Source: Platycnemis pennipes (Eukaryota; Arthropoda; Insecta; Odonata; Platycnemididae). From it: a stretch of 64,000 nt of DNA. The stretch covers positions 132,675,544 through 132,739,543 of the forward strand of contig OW121852.1 of assembly GCA_933228895.1 (NCBI GenBank), in the 5' to 3' direction. The translations under genes and the position numbers were made by a program. How positions within the stretch are numbered: the first letter of the stretch is position 1; each line of letters opens with the position of its first letter. Of this stretch, positions 31,580 through 42,892 are shown one piece after another. The notes beneath the pieces were generated by a model. It was not told the DNA's origin. It saw only the letters and a list, made by a program, of their open reading frames with translations, and searched no databases.

Positions 31580-31884
31580 TAATGACAGTGAGGCATATGC
31601 GAGAGCAGCAGCAGCGGAGAAGAAAAAGGATGAAAGCATTTGAAATGTGGTACTACCGGAGAATGATGAAGATTAAGCGAACCGAGGGAGGGAAAGAGGT
31701 CTTAAGAAGAGTGGGAGAAAAGAGAAGACCGCTGAAAACTCTAAAAAAAAGACGGGACAACTTACTCGGACATATCTTGAGACACGATGGCCTGATGAAG
31801 ACAATCGTCGAGGAAATTGGGAATAGGAAGACTGGAAAAGGCAGGCCTCGTATGAGTTACATAGAACAAGTAGTGAAATAGAAA

Positions 31885-33714
31885 AACGGGGAATATGCTT
31901 GAAATTTGTTTCTCGAAGATTAATGATGTACTTGATACGAAATTTTCTCACCAATTCAAATATATAAGCCAAATTTTTCTACGCCCACCACAAAGATTAT
32001 TAAATGATATTACAATGTTCCCGAAAATCGCCGAAAGTCACGTGACCTTCTGACGTCACTGCACGGTATAGGTTCCATATTGCTACGGAGATAGACATTT
32101 ATATATAAAAGAAAACGAAGTGAATATGTTGTTTTGAGGTTTTTAGCCGTTTCTCGAAATAAACGATGACTGAAAAAATACTTAAAAAAGCACATTCTGA
32201 GAGTTTCCTTTGGTTGACTCCCTTATGGCGGCGTTCTTCTTAAAAAAACCAACGATTGCATAGCCGTAGTATAAATTCTTGGGCACCAAACAGGCATTAT
32301 ATAATTAATGGATGATTTGCTCGTTACCATCCATACTACGTAAATATAAAATCGAAATACAATCGTTTATTGCAATAAACAAATGAGATAAATACATACG
32401 TTATCGCCAAGTATTCATTTAACAACTTAAGGTGGCTGGTTCGGTAATCGTGAGTCGTTGAGAACTAGTGCTCATATAATTTCAATGGCACTAAAAATTG
32501 CTTGGAGGTGATTAAATTACACGACATTTTAACCGGATGCCTCAAATTCTCAAGTCATATTGAAACATTGCCCTTTTAATTTAATTATTGACATGAAACA
32601 TAACATAAAACTTGACTTGATTCGGTTTCTGGCAACCTGAACGTTGTCACTCTGTGCATATCCTTTGACCTTGGAGATGTTGGTTTTGATTTATGGATTG
32701 AAAAAGTATGTAATTTTGTGCTATGGGTATTCGCATACTTTTTAGTGACGAAATAATTGTGATAAAACGCTTAAACATTTATAACATTTGTTTAAACCAT
32801 TTATTTAATCTCTCTTTTTTACTCGGCAACAACGCACATTCTGAAATTCGGCACTGCTGTTGTGTAGGCAATTGTTTCTGTGTTTCAGCGGTCGTAACGG
32901 TAGGTGTCGTATTCGTCTATTCTCAAGAACCATAGATTAAAGCACGAATATTACATTTTGTACAAGTAGCCTCCTTGAATTAAAGAAGAGAATTCTTCTT
33001 TCTTCTTTAATCTATGTCGAGAATTCTGTCAAGGCGACTACATTGTAATATTCGCGGACTTTGCGGTGTGATTTGTTGTGGTTTCTCGCGCGTTCGCTTT
33101 CCCTCGTCTGATTCCACGTTGCCAAATGCACCTCAAAACTTCGCCCGCGATATTTGAAAATTTAAGGAATATTTTATTTCTTTCATATATACGGAGGAAA
33201 TAAGTCGATAACACTGGTTGATTTCTCAGAATAGAAATTGTTGGCTAATATCCACATCATTTCAGTTTTTGGTGAAAATCTGTATGGTAGAAACGTAAAT
33301 AATACATAATTGACCCTTAAGAAGCGGGGTGCGCCATAAGGCTCCATGTTAAAAAAACCTTAAATATCTCAAAAACTACACCGAAAACCCCAAAAAATTT
33401 TGTCGTAGAATTTTAGAGCATAATTAAAGGAACAAATATTGCAATTATGAACAAAATCTATACACCTGTAAATTTCGACCCAGCCACCTTAACTCCACGC
33501 ATAAACAGATAAACAACGCCCTTAGTGATACCGTGCCGTGACGTCATGCGATGACGTCGTGTTTTTAACGCTGCCGAAAAAGTACAATTTCAAAGAGTAT
33601 TAAGAGTATCTTTGTAACGCAACTTAATTATTCAGCAAAAATTTACGCCGAACCCATTTTAGCTAACAAACTTCACATTCAAAGAGTTATAACAAATGGT
33701 GCATGTTCCCCATT
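31885..33714 (-). mobile_element. R780 element, copy C, carrying a TTAA element
   Basis: Ends AACGGGGAATATGC (left) and GCATGTTCCCCATT (right). The R780 sequence proper is 31885-32430 and 33493-33714, interrupted at the point where other copies read AAC.ACTTACCTCCA. It is itself inserted in an RTE-like LINE. Confidence 0.9.
32431..33488. mobile_element. TTAA-targeting element, copy 1 (1058 bp)
   Basis: Flanked by TTAA on both sides (32427-32430 and 33489-33492). Inverted ends are GGTGGCTGGTTCG and CGACCCAGCCACC. Matches 61105-62072 over its whole length. The TTAA duplication fits piggyBac-type integration, but the ends differ from those of the piggyBac relic at 23.7 kb. No transposase; a short frame at 32723-32935, also seen at 61400, has no known domain. 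It carries an extra inverted segment at 32925-33050. Confidence 0.85.
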
Positions 33715-33775
33715 ACATCACTATGAGCTGTGTCGAACCAATATTAGGATTTTTAACCGATGATAATGATTAAAA

Positions 33776-34774
33776 AAGTAAATAGCTACCTTTGTTGAAA
33801 CGTTACGCCTGCTCATTCTTCGTCACCTATCCATGTTGGGGTGCGTTTAGAGTGATCGGAATTGGAATTGGAATTTCTAGCAGACAGCACTGAGAACCTC
33901 CTTCGTGAGTCGCTGTCGTGGAAAGGCCGTATTGATATTGGACAAGCATCCGCTCCAGAATCGCGGGAGGAGATTCACTTTCTGCGGAGACGAAGGAGGC
34001 AGACAATGTGGAGATCGGAGGAAGAAGAAAGAAGATAAAAACAGTTGAAGTGCGCCTCGCGAAGGCGTTTCTCCCCCGCTCTGCGAGGGAGCGACTAAGA
34101 GGCCCCTTAAACACCCTGCCGCCCCTATTTCGGGCCCCGGCGTACCTATGCAGCCAGCCACCCCTGCCAACCCACCCCCTACCCCCAATCTCTCTTTCTC
34201 GCCAGCGAACCTCGCTGAGGACGGGCAGGGGAGGAAATTAAAAAAAAGCCCTTCGAGAGGGAAAAAGCATTCCTATATTCCGTCGCTCGGCTTCCTACCT
34301 CCGCCCACCACACCCCCCGCCCTCCCACTAAATTCCACCCCCTCGCTTTTATTCCCCCACCACCGAAACCTCATCTCATCTCATATTCTACTCCGAGGGA
34401 AAATCTTCAGAGCCTGAATATTTATGCTGGAATATGTATTGCTCAAGTCTGGATTTCCCCTCCCCCAGGGCGCGGAGCGAAGAGGATTCTGGGTAGGACG
34501 AGGGTGGCGAGGGAGGAATTTCCCCCGGAGATGACGATTTGCGAAGATGATTTTGACCTCCGGGGTGAGTTTTATCAGCGCTTAACAGGCACCAGCTTAT
34601 TGCCTTGGTTTCATTTGAGATTAAATGCATGGATTTGGGAATCGATTTTAGACATTCACATCGTATTATGTCAGAATCTGTTTATTCGATTTGATTTCAT
34701 ATTAAGGACCACTCTCCGATCATCCGAGTGTAACCACTCGCGCAAGCTCTATCAATCTGCGGTCGTCTTTAACC
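33776..34774. other. No recognised feature; GC-rich, possibly single-copy
   Basis: The 33840-34500 part is GC-richer than its surroundings, with C-rich text at 34150-34360 that creates overlapping frames on both strands. No domain or splice pattern was convincing. Confidence 0.4.
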
Positions 34775-35542
34775 AATGGGGAACATGCACTATTTTTATA
34801 ACTCTTTGAATGTGGAGTTTATTAGCTAAAATGTGCTTGGCGAAAATTTTGCAGAAGAATGAAATTTCCTTACAAAGATATTACTCTCTAAAAATTGTAC
34901 TTTTTCGGCAGCTTAAAAAAACGACGTCATCGCATGACGTCACGGCACGGTATTACTAAGTGTGTTGTTTATCTGCTTATGCGTGGAGGTAAGTTGTTAA
35001 ATGAATACTTGGCGATAACGTATGTATTTATCTCATTTGTTTCTTGTAACACACGATTGTATTTCGATTTTTTATTTACGTAGTGGTAGATGGTAACGAG
35101 CAAATTGTCCATTAATTATATAATGCCTGTTTAGTGTCCAAGAATTTCTACTACGTCTATACAATCGCTGGTTTTTTTTAAGAAGAACGCCGTCATAAGG
35201 GAGTCAACAAAAGGAAATTGTCAGATGTGCTTTTTTAAGTATTTTTTCAATCATTGTTTCGTTCGAGAAACGGCAAAAAAAACCTCGAAACAATATATTC
35301 ACTTCGTTTTCTTTTAAATATAAATGTCTATCTCCGTAGCAATATGGAACCTATACGGTGCAGTGACGTCAGAAGGCGTTTCAGGTCACGTGACTTTCGT
35401 CAATATTCGGGAACATTTTAATACCATTTTTCTTTGTGGTGGACGTAGAAAATTTTGGCTTATACATTTAAATCAGTTGGAAAATTTCGAATCAAGTACA
35501 TCAATAATCTTCGAGAAACAAATTTCATGCATATTCCCCATT
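34775..35542 (+). mobile_element. R780 element, copy B (full length)
   Basis: 768 bp with AATGGGGAACATGCA and TGCATATTCCCCATT ends. Subterminal inverted blocks ATGACGTCACGGCACGGTAT (about 34935) and its counterpart near 35350 are present. The surrounding sequence gives no clear target duplication. Confidence 0.9.
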
Positions 35543-36167
35543 GCCTTGGCTTCTCCGTTCTCAGCCTTTTCTCACATTAACTTGATCTGATTAAGTTAAT
35601 CTTCTCCTCTCTGTCTTGGCCCACTTAAATGGAATACGCTCGCCATTAATTTGACACAATTGACTTCCTACCGATGAAATCCAGGCCACCACGAATGACA
35701 TGGCGCGTCAGTTAGTTATGTTATGCATTCGAAGTCCCTGTCTGCATGAGACATTTAATTACCACTTTCAATGAGGGGACGCCTTGAAGTTCCAATTTTC
35801 GATTGATCTAAGAGAGTGTGTGATTACGTGAAACGCATAAATTGTATATCTCAATTTACAGCCTGTCATCAGAATTCGCGAAACCTGTGCGCCTATAATG
35901 GGCCCCGCACGCATTCTCGGAAGGGTCGGGATCCAGGGTCGAGGAGTTTTCGAAGCGGGGTCCCGGGACAAGGGCACCCCCCTCCTCTTCCTCCCCAAAA
36001 CCCCTTCGCAAGGGCCCGGATTGCTCCCAAACATTTAAAGACGATCGGTTGCAATCACCAAGTGGGACGATCTTAGAAATGCCTGTTTATTTCGCCTACG
36101 GTAGGGAGCGCCTTTCCTGGCGTCATATGTTCTATGCCTTTCTTGCATGACTTCATTCGCCGTGATT
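35543..36167. other. No recognised feature
   Basis: The frame at 35768-36034 (minus) overlaps one on the plus strand, and neither has a motif. Confidence 0.45.
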
Positions 36168-36704
36168 GGGGGCGTTTACTCGGAAGCGAAATCGCAATTT
36201 TGTGGTCGAAATCGTTAGATGGAAACGAAAAAAGAATTTTAGTGAAAAAAATCAATCTTCTAACCACAACCATTCACTCACAAATCAAAAATTAAAATAA
36301 GCAAAAGGTGACGCCCACCGAAAATGCCACTGTGATAACATTGACGTCATTTTCCTCCCGTCCTTGACTGCTTTTAGGGGAAGGGAAGGTAGTGGAGGGG
36401 GGTTCTCGGAAGGTCTTCTCGCACAGATGCTGACGCAATCGTTCCGATTGGCAGAGTCAGCTGTGTCCTCCCCTCCCATTGCAATAAGGCAAATTAGATT
36501 CGCGGGCTCAGTTGTGATTGGACAAAGTCGATATGCGTCAGAGGTTGCACCACACCCACTTTTCCGAAAGGGTTGAAAACGTCAGTTTTTCGCCGCTTAT
36601 AACTCGGGAAATAATTGGCGGATCAAAAAACGGAAAAATACGGGTATTTTTATTTCCCAAACTCCATGAGATTCGGTAATAAAAAAAATATGGTAAACGA
36701 CCCC
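36168..36704 (+). mobile_element. R550 element, copy 3 (full length)
   Basis: 537 bp, with GGGGGCGTTTAC at the left and GTAAACGACCCC at the right: inverted ends with one mismatch over 12 bp. It shares the TGACGTCA octamer, the CGTCAGAGGTTGC block and TTTTTCGCCGCTTATAACTC with the other copies. Left flank ATTCGCCGTGATTGG and right flank ATTCGACGGTATTGG resemble each other at 12 of 15 positions. Confidence 0.8.
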
Positions 36705-37044
36705 ATTCGACGGTATTGGGCGTACCGTGGTCGAGCTGCACTTCAGGGATCGGGCATTAAACTTAAAAAACAAAGGACCCCCTCCCCTACCTTCCTCCGC
36801 CTAACTCAACATTTTCACAAGGTCGTTTCAGGCGTGATGTCGTGGAATAACATAATTAAATAAGAATGGCAATTTTCACAAGGATTCCCACCCATCCTTA
36901 GGGCACACTCCAACTCCTCTAATCCTCAAGAACGTCACATCAATCAACTTATTGCTTTTCACCAAACTCCACCACTTCTTACTCCTTCAATCGTATTGTT
37001 CAATCATCCTCCTTTTTTCATTTTCCGTAAGTAACTATTGGATG
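36705..37044. other. No recognised feature
   Basis: C/A-rich text similar in composition to the Jockey-like fragment, but no motif was seen. Confidence 0.35.
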
Positions 37045-37140
37045 TTATAATGTGTTGTAGCCCTGATGGTAGCATTTGGCGTTGAAACGCGTATTGTGTG
37101 CTAGGGACATTTAATATGAGTGGCCAGTACACCTTGTGCG
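37045..37140 (+). repeat. Penelope-type end module
   Basis: Reads GTAGCCCTGATGGTAGC, then GTTGAAACGCGTATTG and an AT-rich part ending TTAATATGAG. It has the CTGATG...GAAACGCG layout of the 13.85-kb module. Confidence 0.5.
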
Positions 37141-37329
37141 ATTCCATTTAAGTCACTTATTTTTGGCATTAACTGTCGAAGGCCCTTTTGATGATGACCC
37201 CCAACTGTTGTCCGCAATCTTAAGATCGGTTCAACGCATGTCTGCATTTTTTGTGGGCCAACCTTTTCCTGCTCTTCCCTCTTGAGCCCTCCTCTCGTTG
37301 TATGACATTCGTTTGTCCTCTATTGATTA
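37141..37329. other. No recognised feature
   Basis: Short spacer with no recognised content. Confidence 0.35.
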
Positions 37330-37645
37330 TGTACCTTTTTTTATGCAACCACAAAAACTAATATTGTGAAGTGCTATTGAAATTTTTTTCCGTAATTGAC
37401 GAAATTCACGTGACCAAAAGCACGTTCAGACGTCACACTACGGTTCAGGTTCCATACAGCATCGGAAACAGACGCATAATTTAGAATGAAACATAGCGAA
37501 TCTATTGTTTTGATGTGTTTAGTCGTTCCTTGTTTGAAATAATGTCTGAAAACGCCGTCAAGTAGATTTTAAATGATAACCTTAACATTCAAAGAGTTTT
37601 AAAACATAGTGCAACTCTCACCATTTCTCCCCGAGACTTTCCTTT
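37330..37645 (-). mobile_element. R780 relic, diverged and internally deleted
   Basis: Shares, in order, TTCACGTGACC, CGTTCAGACGTCAC, GGTTCCATA, GTTTAGTCGTT and ACATTCAAAGAGTTTTA with R780 copies C and D. The central part is deleted. The ends have decayed to CATAGTGCAACTCTCACC instead of GTGCATGTTCCCCATT. Confidence 0.7.
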
Positions 37646-38336
37646 GCGGTCCTTCGCAATCCGTTCTCACACGACAATGACCTTCAGTCATCTTCAATCC
37701 TTCATGTCCAGGCGTGTTCCTTTGCAAAGATCCCCTCTTACAATTAGTTTCAAAAATTCCATAAACTTACTTCTTTATCCTTTCCTCCTTGGCTGATTCT
37801 TGAAGGTGGAAACGAGTCTCGTGATTCTGTCGAACGCTCTCTGCCTGGCGACTGTTTCTTCGTGAATGCATAGACATTTGACTTCATACCTTCGAGAGGG
37901 AAGTTGAACATTTTGTACTGAAAATTTATTAGACGCTTAATATTAAACTGCTTGACAACAACGTCTTAGATTCTCTAAGATCCCCACGAAAAGATCGCAG
38001 AATCGCCGTGTGGAACTTTGCCTTCAGATCCGACGTCGCGGTTTGTAATATTGTGTGGCACGCCACTCGTGAGTTAATGTTGTCGAGTGTCTCCTTATAT
38101 TTTTTATCGGCGGAAGAATGAGTTGGCGCAACATGCGAGAGAGGAATTCCAATTTTGTTGAAGAGGCGAGACGCCAATTTCGAAGACTCAGGACGACACG
38201 AAAAGGCCGCAGCATGCCTGACGTATGGTTTGCCGCGGCGTCAGGTCATCAAAAGAGCATCAGCAATGCGACATCCTGATCGACGTGTCCACTTATAGCG
38301 GGAAACGGACGTCCGGTCCTCTAGCCATGCAAGTAA
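37646..38336. other. No recognised feature
   Basis: The minus-strand frames at 37929-38215 include a Lys/Asp-rich stretch (ADKKYKETLDNINSR) that I do not recognise. They could be an old captured coding fragment. Confidence 0.35.
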
Positions 38337-38602
38337 TTTGCTTCTACTTTGTCATAATAGGGCACTTTCCTATTAGGTTTCACTGACTCGATCATCACCA
38401 AGGGTCAGCAATCCTTGGATTGGTTTGACGCTGCCCTCCACTAGGTTCATCTATCGGTCAACCTCATCATATGGATATAACTCCTCTCTTTTACATCCTT
38501 TACGAACTGTTCTCTGTCACTCATACGAGGCCTGCCTTTTCTATTCTTCCCGTTTGATTTTCCATTGTCTTGTCTTGTCTTCAATGACAAAGTAGAAGCA
38601 AA
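38337..38602. repeat. 19-bp perfect inverted repeat spanning a LINE border
   Basis: TTTGCTTCTACTTTGTCAT at 38337-38355 lies outside the LINE. Its exact reverse complement at 38584-38602 lies in a short filler inside the LINE (about 38562-38610) that other LINE copies lack. Confidence 0.85.
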
Positions 38603-39310
38603 GCTTGTCTCTGACAATTGTCTTCATTAGGCCATTGTGTCTTAAGATATGGCCGATTCAGTTATTCCGTCTTCTTCTTAGAGTTTTCAGCAGACCTCTT
38701 TTCTCCCACTCTTATTACGACTTCTTCGTTTGTCACTCCATAGATCCATTATATCTTCATCATTCTTCTGTAGCACCACATTTCGAATGCTTCCACCATT
38801 TTCTTCTCCGCTGCTGTCATCGTCCTTGCCTCGCTGCCATAAAGGAACATGCTCCAGATATACGTTCTAATGAATTGCTTCCTTACTTCCAAGTTTTGTA
38901 TTTCCAGCTGTAAGTAGATTCTTTTTTTTTGATAGAATGCCCTCTTAGCCTGGGCTATTATCTACTCACTATTTCTTTCTTGCTTCGTCTATCGTTGGTT
39001 ACTCTGCTTCCCAGGTAACAGAACTCTTTCGCCTCTTCCAGTTTCTGTTTTCCTAGTTTAACGTTGGTTTTAGCCTCCTCTCTCTTAATGCACCCCAATA
39101 TCTTAGTATTTTTCTTATTGATCTTCAGCTGATGTCTGGCCATTGTCCTTTCAAAAGTTATTAGCATCTTATTCAGATCCCTCTCTGTCTCTGCTGTGAG
39201 TTCTCTGTCTTCGGCAAATCGCAGCATGCTTATTTTTTCTCCGTGGATATTCACGTCAGAAGAATTCTCTTTGATTTCATTGATGGCTCTCTCAATGCAT
39301 GCATCAGAAA
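38391..39310 (-). pseudogene. RTE-like LINE, longest C-terminal fragment
   Basis: From 39254 down the frame reads NIHGEKISMLRFAEDRELTA, a decayed version of the FADD catalytic box. Then come LNKMLITFERTMARHQLKIN, KKNTKILGC and LEEAKEFCYLGSRVTNDRRS. After frameshifts the YIWSMFLYGSEA-like and FEMW regions follow, down to the 3' UTR (GGATTGGTTTGACGC) at 38400. The AED in place of ADD removes a catalytic aspartate. A filler of about 50 bp interrupts the part near 38562-38610. No endonuclease remains. Confidence 0.85.
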
Positions 39311-40423
39311 GCAGGGGAGACTCATAAATGTAGTACGGGTAATAACACTTGGACTAAGCATCTGTAACAGTGTTATTGAAACAAGATGCCAAGTACTTTT
39401 CCTCATCGATTAAAGATTTAAAGAATTAAAATTTTCAACGGAGCGAAAACGCGACGGGATGCAGTAGTTTGCTGTCTGCTATCCTTAATTCTACGGTTTT
39501 AGGTCAATTGACCAGTGACTTCTGCTTGTATTGTAGTATCTACGACTACTAGGATTGACCGGAAGGGAAGGGGAAGAACACAGGAAAGCGATGACACTGT
39601 TTACTCCTCCAACCGCTAGGTCGTGCTGCGAACGATGCTTTCAGCCATGCACTTCGTGAAATCACGACAACAAGAATTTTTAATAATATAGATTCATATT
39701 ATAATCATTTATTTAGTGCATATATATTTAATACATTTGGCAACAACTATTCATTTTACTACGCATGCTACACCATTAATGCAACTTTGGCCGGGTAGAA
39801 CATCCGAGCATCACAGTAGCAGACGAATCAGTCAGCCAACAGCGAATAGAGGAAGATGACAAGCGTTGGAGAACGACTGTTTGCCCTCAACTACTCGCGT
39901 GCAAACTTAACTACTCCCAATAGTAGAATCCCGGCGTATTTTCGGTTTTTGTCGATTTTCGGGAAAGTATGCATGCACTGTATTCTGCGCGATTATCTAA
40001 CACTTACGCCTACTAACCGTCGCGAGTAGTAACGTGTTAAAACCAAGTTCAGCAGAAGAGACCTTCCAAACTGATAGTTTGCATAAGTAGCTATTGGTAC
40101 AAGGTTGCCTAGGGACTTTGAAATACAATTGGCAGTTTGGGATAATCCCTGTGTCTCGCAATGTGAGCCTGTGACGCCATGAAAAGGGCCACCGCATTTC
40201 TCGACTTTTTCAAATGAGCTCGAAATTAGCATTTAATATACTGGTAAACTAAGGTTATCTATATTCAAATTATCTGCATGTAATGATTACATTTATTGTG
40301 GGACTCAGATCGCAATCATAATTTCCTGTTTTATACGATGAAAGAAACTGACCTATTAATGAGGTTGAAATAGACACAAAATTCTAACAAAAACCAGTTC
40401 ATGATCATGATAAGTACTTCTAC
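39311..40423. other. No recognised feature
   Basis: Contains frames at 39993-40232 (minus) without motifs. AT-rich and possibly old degraded sequence. Confidence 0.45.
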
Positions 40424-41115
40424 ATCTACATAATACCTTGCAAGCCACCATAAAGGTGTGTGGCAGGGGGTGAATTCTCGACAAACATGCACTACATATC
40501 ATGCATAAAAAAGGAATAGTAAAAATATACTAGTCCAGACTGCAATATTTAAAAAGATAAAAATAGCAAACTAAGCATGCAAAAACGTGCTGTTAGTTGG
40601 GTTACCTTTAAGTCCTTACACCAACATGCAACTACCTATGCTATGGATTCAATCACTCGTATTGGACATATTTACTATCATTCATATCTCTAATTGTGCG
40701 AGGGAAAAAGACGTTTTAAATCTGTGAGTTCTCTTATCAATTTCTCTAATTTTGTAAGCATGGTCCAGTGTACCATAGTAAGTTGGGGTTCGTAAAATAT
40801 TTTTAACACAACCACTGAAAATATTATCATGGAATTTGGTCAGGAGATTAAGTCTAAATTTCAACCTGCGATCTGACGATGATTCCCAATTTAATTCATT
40901 TAATGGACTGGTTACGCCAATGTAGTTATCGTATCGTCAATTCACAAATCTTGCCGATCTTCGCTGCACACGTTCAAGTTCGTTATTTAGACCGATTTCG
41001 TAGGGATCCCATGCACTGGCAGCATATTCCAAATGAGGTCTAACAAGGGAAAAGTAGCTGATTTCTCGTACTTGATCGTCACATTTACCCACTACTCTTC
41101 TGATGAATCCTAAGA
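40424..41115 (-). pseudogene. CR1-like LINE subfamily A, 3' fragment
   Basis: Tail complement TCTACATCTACATAATACC at 40424, stem-loop, UTR, then coding text on the minus strand: TPTYYGTLDHAYKIREIDKR, the LERVQRRSAR region and ASAWDPYEIGLNN near 41010. It ends in the codons before the 'VWDPY' motif near 41115. It is the second longest copy. Frameshifts are present. Confidence 0.85.
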
Positions 41116-41758
41116 TGGAATGAAATGAAATACTTGTGAGTGTTAAACCCAGGAAGTACGAATTACTATTCTGTGCACATTTCTCATTCGTTTGTGCCTT
41201 TAATGAAAACTCTCTTTCGATCCTTAAAATCTTTTATGCACCTGCGGAACGCATTGTTCGACATTCTCATGCTTTTTAACTTCTTTTCCGCATTGTCTCG
41301 TCGTATTTTTCTTAAACTAACAAGAGGCCAATAGCGATGGATATAAGGTCTCAGTGTATAGGATTTTGTATACTTGGCATGCTGTTTCTCAAAGCTCCTC
41401 TCTCTTCTCAAGCCAATTCTCAGCAGCAGCAGCAGCAGCATATTCATCCCAATATTCTATCCCTCCATGCACTCCTGTCTACAACATGCTAAATATCAAC
41501 AAGTCTCCGGCTACCTTCTCTCCGTGCCACAAAATATTGCTGAAAACTGTTCTCCGGGGTCTTACCAATCCTAATCCACATCGATCGATATATTTGTTTA
41601 AAATAAATGTAAGTGTACCGGTCAGAATTGATTACCTTGTGGAGGGCATTTGAGTTCAGTTCTCCGTCCGTCGGATGGGACGTTGACCCGTGATCCCCTC
41701 TTTTGAGAGCAGTTCAAGGGCTCAAGGGAGAGCAGGCTAGTGCTGCTAATAGTAACAG
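41116..41758. other. No recognised gene; (CAG)n microsatellite at 41421-41440
   Basis: A pure CAG run of about 20 bp lies in a CT-rich stretch. Otherwise unrecognised. Confidence 0.5.
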
Positions 41759-42300
41759 CGACATCTACATAATACCCTGCAAACCACCGTAAGTGTGTGT
41801 GGCAGGGGGTGAATTCTCACCAAACATGCACTACATATCATGCATAAAAAAGAATTAGTATTTATATACTGTTCAAAACTTCACTATTTAAAAAAAGATA
41901 AAAATAGCAAACTACGCATGCAAAAACATGCTGTTAGTTGGGTTAGCTTTAAGTGCTCACACCAACATACATCTACCAATGTTATCCATTGCTGCACTCG
42001 TATTGGAAATATTTACCGCTATTCATATCCCTAATTGTACGAGGAAAGAAGGACATTTTGAATCTGTCAGTTCGGCAATCAATTTCTCTAATTTTGTGAT
42101 CATGGACCAGTCTACCATTGTAAGTTGGGGTTTGCAAAATATTTTTAACATCATCACTAAAAATTAGGTCTTGAAATTTGTTTAAGAGATTAAGTCTAAA
42201 TTTCAACCTGCGATCTGACAATGATTCCCAATTTAATTCATTTAATAGACTGGTTACACTAATAAGGTTATCGTACCGCTCCTTTACATATCTTACCGAG
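41759..42300 (-). pseudogene. CR1-like LINE subfamily A, 3' fragment
   Basis: Has the tail complement, stem-loop and UTR. The minus-strand frame of about 107 codons includes LLNKFQDLIFSDDVKNILQT, then YNGRLVHDHKIREIDCRTDR and SFFPRTIRDMN. It is one of the better preserved coding ends. Confidence 0.85.
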
Positions 42301-42892
42301 AACAATCCTATCTTTGTCCCATTCCTCGTGATCTGAAGCGCCTATTTGAGCGGGTCCGCGATTGAAAATGCCGGGGATCGATCGCTCTCAAACGATCTTT
42401 TAAAGACTTGACGCGAGCAACTCTCCGATGAGCCCCCGGGAGTCACAGTGAGCCTTTAAGTTCGCGCCCTGACTCGACCAAATTGCTTCCTTGGCGTCCT
42501 GCCCGGATTTCACTCTTCTCGACGAATGAGGTCATCGAATTCAAGGCGTGGAACGTCTCTTTCGATGACATTTCAGAAAGGTATTTCCAAAGAATTTGTC
42601 TACCTCCATTTCGTGAATCCAACTCCTCTGCAGAGATGGGAGGAGTACCGCAAAGAAGGAACTGGGTTCAGATACTATTCTAAATTTGCACCCAGCTACA
42701 CGTACCGACCGTACGTTTAATTTAACAAGTTACAGTTACAAATAGGTATAATTACTTTAAAAATGCTAGAAATTGGACCAAGAGGTCATTACCAATGTAT
42801 TTCATGCTGTATTTTTCACTTCAAGTTATTATTTTTGCTGATGGAACAGACTAGGAAAGATGGTAATGACGTGTTGCGCGATTGCAGCGAAT
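42301..42892. other. No recognised feature
   Basis: GC-richer at 42310-42480. Overlapping frames at 42483-42720 have no motif. Confidence 0.4.

Larger units (their letters stand above)
31580..33775 (+). pseudogene. RTE-like LINE fragment, outermost layer of a triple nest
   Basis: 31580-31884 reads MKAFEMWYYRRMMKIKRTEG, LKTLKKRRDNLLGHILRHDG and KTGKGRPRMSYIEQVVK. The text stops at the R780 insertion and resumes at 33711 with ATTACATCACTATGA, the counterpart of ATTACGTCACAATGA in the copy at 1321. The LINE's last codons, the CCTAGGATT-like UTR and an ATGATAATG tail follow to about 33775. A further 30-bp deletion lies next to the junction. Confidence 0.8.

Noticed and set aside
36150..36720. 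A 15-bp target duplication around R550 copy 3
   Set aside because: Only 12 of 15 positions match, and no other R550 copy shows a similar flank.
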